A stretch of 7,751 nt of DNA, taken from the NCBI GenBank assembly GCA_023266435.1, contig JAHFQF010000110.1, forward strand, positions 1 through 7,751, in the 5' to 3' direction. Of this stretch, positions 6,014 through 7,751 are shown piece by piece (position 1 is the first letter of the stretch; the number at the start of each line of letters is the position of its first letter). The position numbers and the translations under genes were made by a program. The notes beneath the pieces were generated by a model. The model was given only the letters and a program-made list of their open reading frames with translations, searched no databases and had not been told where the DNA came from. The stretch comes from Legionellales bacterium. Its GTDB lineage: Bacteria; Pseudomonadota; Gammaproteobacteria; Berkiellales; Berkiellaceae.

Positions 6014-6888
6014 TCAAAATTTTAGGATCAGCTGCAGGCGGCGGTTACCCCCAATGGAACTGCCGTTGCACAGTCTGCCAAGCCGCATGGAAAAATCCCC
6101 AATTATCACAAACGCAATCTTCCATTGCTTTTACAGGGGATAGCCAAAACTGGTATCTGGCTAATGCCTCCCCAGACATACGCCAACAAATCCTTAATAC
6201 ACCAGCGTTACAACCACGCCAAGGCCGACAATCCCCTATCCAAGGAATTTTTTTAACAAATGCTGATCTGGACCATCTATTAGGCACTTTACTTTTACGT
6301 GAAGAAACTCCTTGGAGTTTATATGCCACCTCTTCCGTATTAAATTTATTAGCTGGCAATCCTATGTTTTCTGTTTTAAACACTGATTGGGTAAAACGGA
6401 TCGCTTTGTCTTTAGAGACACTCAACCCCCTACCCACATTAAAAGTACGAGCGTTTTCTGTACCTGGAAAAGCGCCTCTGTACCTTGAGCATACCGCCGA
6501 TCCAGCCATCGCTGATACTATTGGACTGCAAATCATTGACCTAGAAAAACAGAAGAAATTGGTTTATATACCGAGTTGTGCTTATCTCACAGAGCCAATC
6601 TTGGAAATGATAGAGGACGGCGATTGCTTACTGTTTGATGGCACGCTCTGGCATAATGAAGAATTAATCGAGCAGGCTGGGCGCAATAAAACAGGTAGAA
6701 CCATGGCGCATCTGCCTATCAGTGGTGCTGAGGGCTCGATGCAGCTACTCAATTTTTTTAAAAAACCTAAATTTTATATTCACATTAACAACACCAATCC
6801 TATTTGGTTAGAAAATAGCGCTGAACGCAAAAATATCGAGCAGCAAGGTTGGCGAATTGCCCAAGATGGTATGGAGATCATTTTATGA
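6004..6888 (+). CDS. pqqB: PQQ biosynthesis protein PqqB (metallo-beta-lactamase fold)
   Basis: PqqB is a metallo-beta-lactamase-fold iron protein reported to hydroxylate the tyrosine ring of the PqqA-derived diamino acid, an intermediate step to PQQ. The 294 residues are near the usual length of about 300. The N-terminus is the family's signature: ILGSAAGGGYPQWNC, continuing into the CxCxxC zinc site (Cys20, Cys22, Cys25). The fold's metal-loop equivalent is TNADLDH (85-91), with Asp90 and His91. LLFDGTLW holds Asp212, GRTMAHLPISG is at 231-241, and IHINNTNP holds His260. All expected motifs are present, so the protein looks intact. The start overlaps pqqA by 10 bases and has no clear ribosome binding site of its own, suggesting translational coupling. 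It ends in an ATGA overlap with the next gene. Confidence 0.95.
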   Translation: MLLVKILGSAAGGGYPQWNCRCTVCQAAWKNPQLSQTQSSIAFTGDSQNWYLANASPDIRQQILNTPALQPRQGRQSPIQGIFLTNADLDHLLGTLLLREETPWSLYATSSVLNLLAGNPMFSVLNTDWVKRIALSLETLNPLPTLKVRAFSVPGKAPLYLEHTADPAIADTIGLQIIDLEKQKKLVYIPSCAYLTEPILEMIEDGDCLLFDGTLWHNEELIEQAGRNKTGRTMAHLPISGAEGSMQLLNFFKKPKFYIHINNTNPIWLENSAERKNIEQQGWRIAQDGMEIIL

Positions 6889-7751
6889 TAACTCAAGATG
6901 AATTACTAAAAGAAGTATTTGCTATACTCACCGAGGAATATCATCATCGCCATCCCTTTCAACACTTATTACAAAATGGTCAGTTAACACATACGCAATT
7001 ACAAGCCTGGGCACTCAACCGTTATTACTATCAAAGTCAAATTCCCATTAAAGATGCCATACTGATTTCTCGGTTACCAGACAACTATCTCAGGACCATT
7101 TGGCGACAACGTTTAGTTGATCAAGATGGAGATGATCAGCATCTAGGCGGTCTTGCGCGCTGGTTACAACTTACCACAGCATTAGGGTTAGAGTCGCATT
7201 TTGTAAAAAGTAATACTGGCATCTTGCCTGCAACGCGCTTTGCCGTAGATGCTTATGTCAACTTTATTAGCAGCAGCTCCGTGCTAGCTGCCATTGCCTC
7301 CACCCTGACAGAAATGAGTGCGCACCAATTGATTCAAGTTCGCATGGAAGGCATGCTCAAACATTATGACTTTATTGACGAAAACACATTAAGTTATTTT
7401 TCAGAACGATTAAAGAGTAATGATGGAAAATCTACAGTCGCATTAAATTATATTATGCAACACATGCACACCCTGCAGCACGTTGAGGAAGTGCTAGGCG
7501 CCGTAAGATTTAAATGCCAAATGCTATGGGCACAGCTAGACGCGCTTTACCTGGCGTACGTAGATCCAGGCATGATTCCACCTGGTGCCTTTGATCCTTT
7601 AGTGCAATTAAATAGCGCTTTTAATTTACGCTCAGGCGTTATACTGGAGTCCCTCAAAACGCAATCTATCAATCGCCTACAAGGGCCGGAGCGTAGCTTT
7701 GAGTTAAATGATACGGCCTTATCTCTGATTCAAGAGCTCAATGGTAAAAAA
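6885..7751 (+). CDS. pqqC: PqqC-PqqD fusion, 3' end beyond the window
   Basis: The 289 visible residues join two PQQ proteins. Residues 1-235 are PqqC, the cofactorless oxidase that closes the ring and oxidises the intermediate to PQQ. Numbering runs 4 behind Klebsiella PqqC. Tyr19, His20, Arg46, Tyr49, Gln50, Arg76, Glu143, Arg153, Tyr171, Arg175 and Lys210 match its Tyr23, His24, Arg50, Tyr53, Gln54, Arg80, Glu147, Arg157, Tyr175, Arg179 and Lys214. Gln80 stands where His84 is expected. LYLAYVDPGMIPPGAF closes the PqqC part. From about residue 250, SGVILES...GPERSFELNDTA...LNGKK matches PqqD, the chaperone that presents PqqA to PqqE. A similar fusion is known in Methylobacterium, with a longer linker. 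The reading frame is open to the window edge. GGAG at 6873-6876 precedes the ATG, which overlaps the pqqB stop (ATGA). Confidence 0.93.
   Translation, partial: MITQDELLKEVFAILTEEYHHRHPFQHLLQNGQLTHTQLQAWALNRYYYQSQIPIKDAILISRLPDNYLRTIWRQRLVDQDGDDQHLGGLARWLQLTTALGLESHFVKSNTGILPATRFAVDAYVNFISSSSVLAAIASTLTEMSAHQLIQVRMEGMLKHYDFIDENTLSYFSERLKSNDGKSTVALNYIMQHMHTLQHVEEVLGAVRFKCQMLWAQLDALYLAYVDPGMIPPGAFDPLVQLNSAFNLRSGVILESLKTQSINRLQGPERSFELNDTALSLIQELNGKK

Noticed and set aside
6045..6536. 163-residue minus-strand open frame
   Set aside because: It lies wholly inside pqqB, whose family motifs are unmistakable. The minus frame shows no family resemblance.
1..7751. CRISPR array, tRNA, rRNA or insertion sequence
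   Set aside because: No regularly spaced repeats, no tRNA-like folds, and no transposase-like protein or terminal inverted repeats were seen on reading both strands.

Overview
The window reads as one strand of a bacterial chromosome with a moderately AT-leaning composition. Every supported gene points rightward. Gene types (e(P4)-type periplasmic phosphatase, YheT-type hydrolase, Gcd-like quinoprotein, pqq genes) suit a Gram-negative proteobacterium. I lean towards a gammaproteobacterium, but no rRNA or strong marker is present, so this is inference.

Layout. Positions 1-237 hold no gene but carry several short palindromes. 238-1161 encodes an exported HAD-superfamily acid phosphatase/5'-nucleotidase of the e(P4) family. 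1203-2489 encodes an A-rich, unrecognised 428-residue protein whose one readable landmark is a phosphoribosyltransferase-like PRPP-loop motif. 2616-3635 encodes a YheT-type alpha/beta hydrolase. 3636-3909 is a non-coding gap with a second copy of a palindrome seen at the left end and a hairpin-rich stretch. From 3910 to the right edge runs a compact operon: an exported PQQ-dependent dehydrogenase, then pqqA, pqqB and a pqqC-pqqD fusion cut by the window edge.

How the genes work together. The right half pairs an apo-quinoprotein with genes that make its cofactor, pyrroloquinoline quinone. PqqA is the precursor peptide whose Glu and Tyr become PQQ. PqqD is the peptide chaperone for the radical-SAM enzyme PqqE. 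PqqB hydroxylates the tyrosine-derived ring, and PqqC does the final oxidation and ring closure. No pqqE is in the window; it would be expected just downstream. The three left-hand genes have no evident link to PQQ.

The most unusual points are a PqqA with a tail of about 40 residues beyond the usual peptide, a PqqC-PqqD fusion with a very short linker, Gln in PqqC where the active-site His84 is expected, Phe at the position of Gcd His262 in the dehydrogenase, the orphan PRTase-like protein, and short palindromic or C-rich motifs shared between intergenic gaps.
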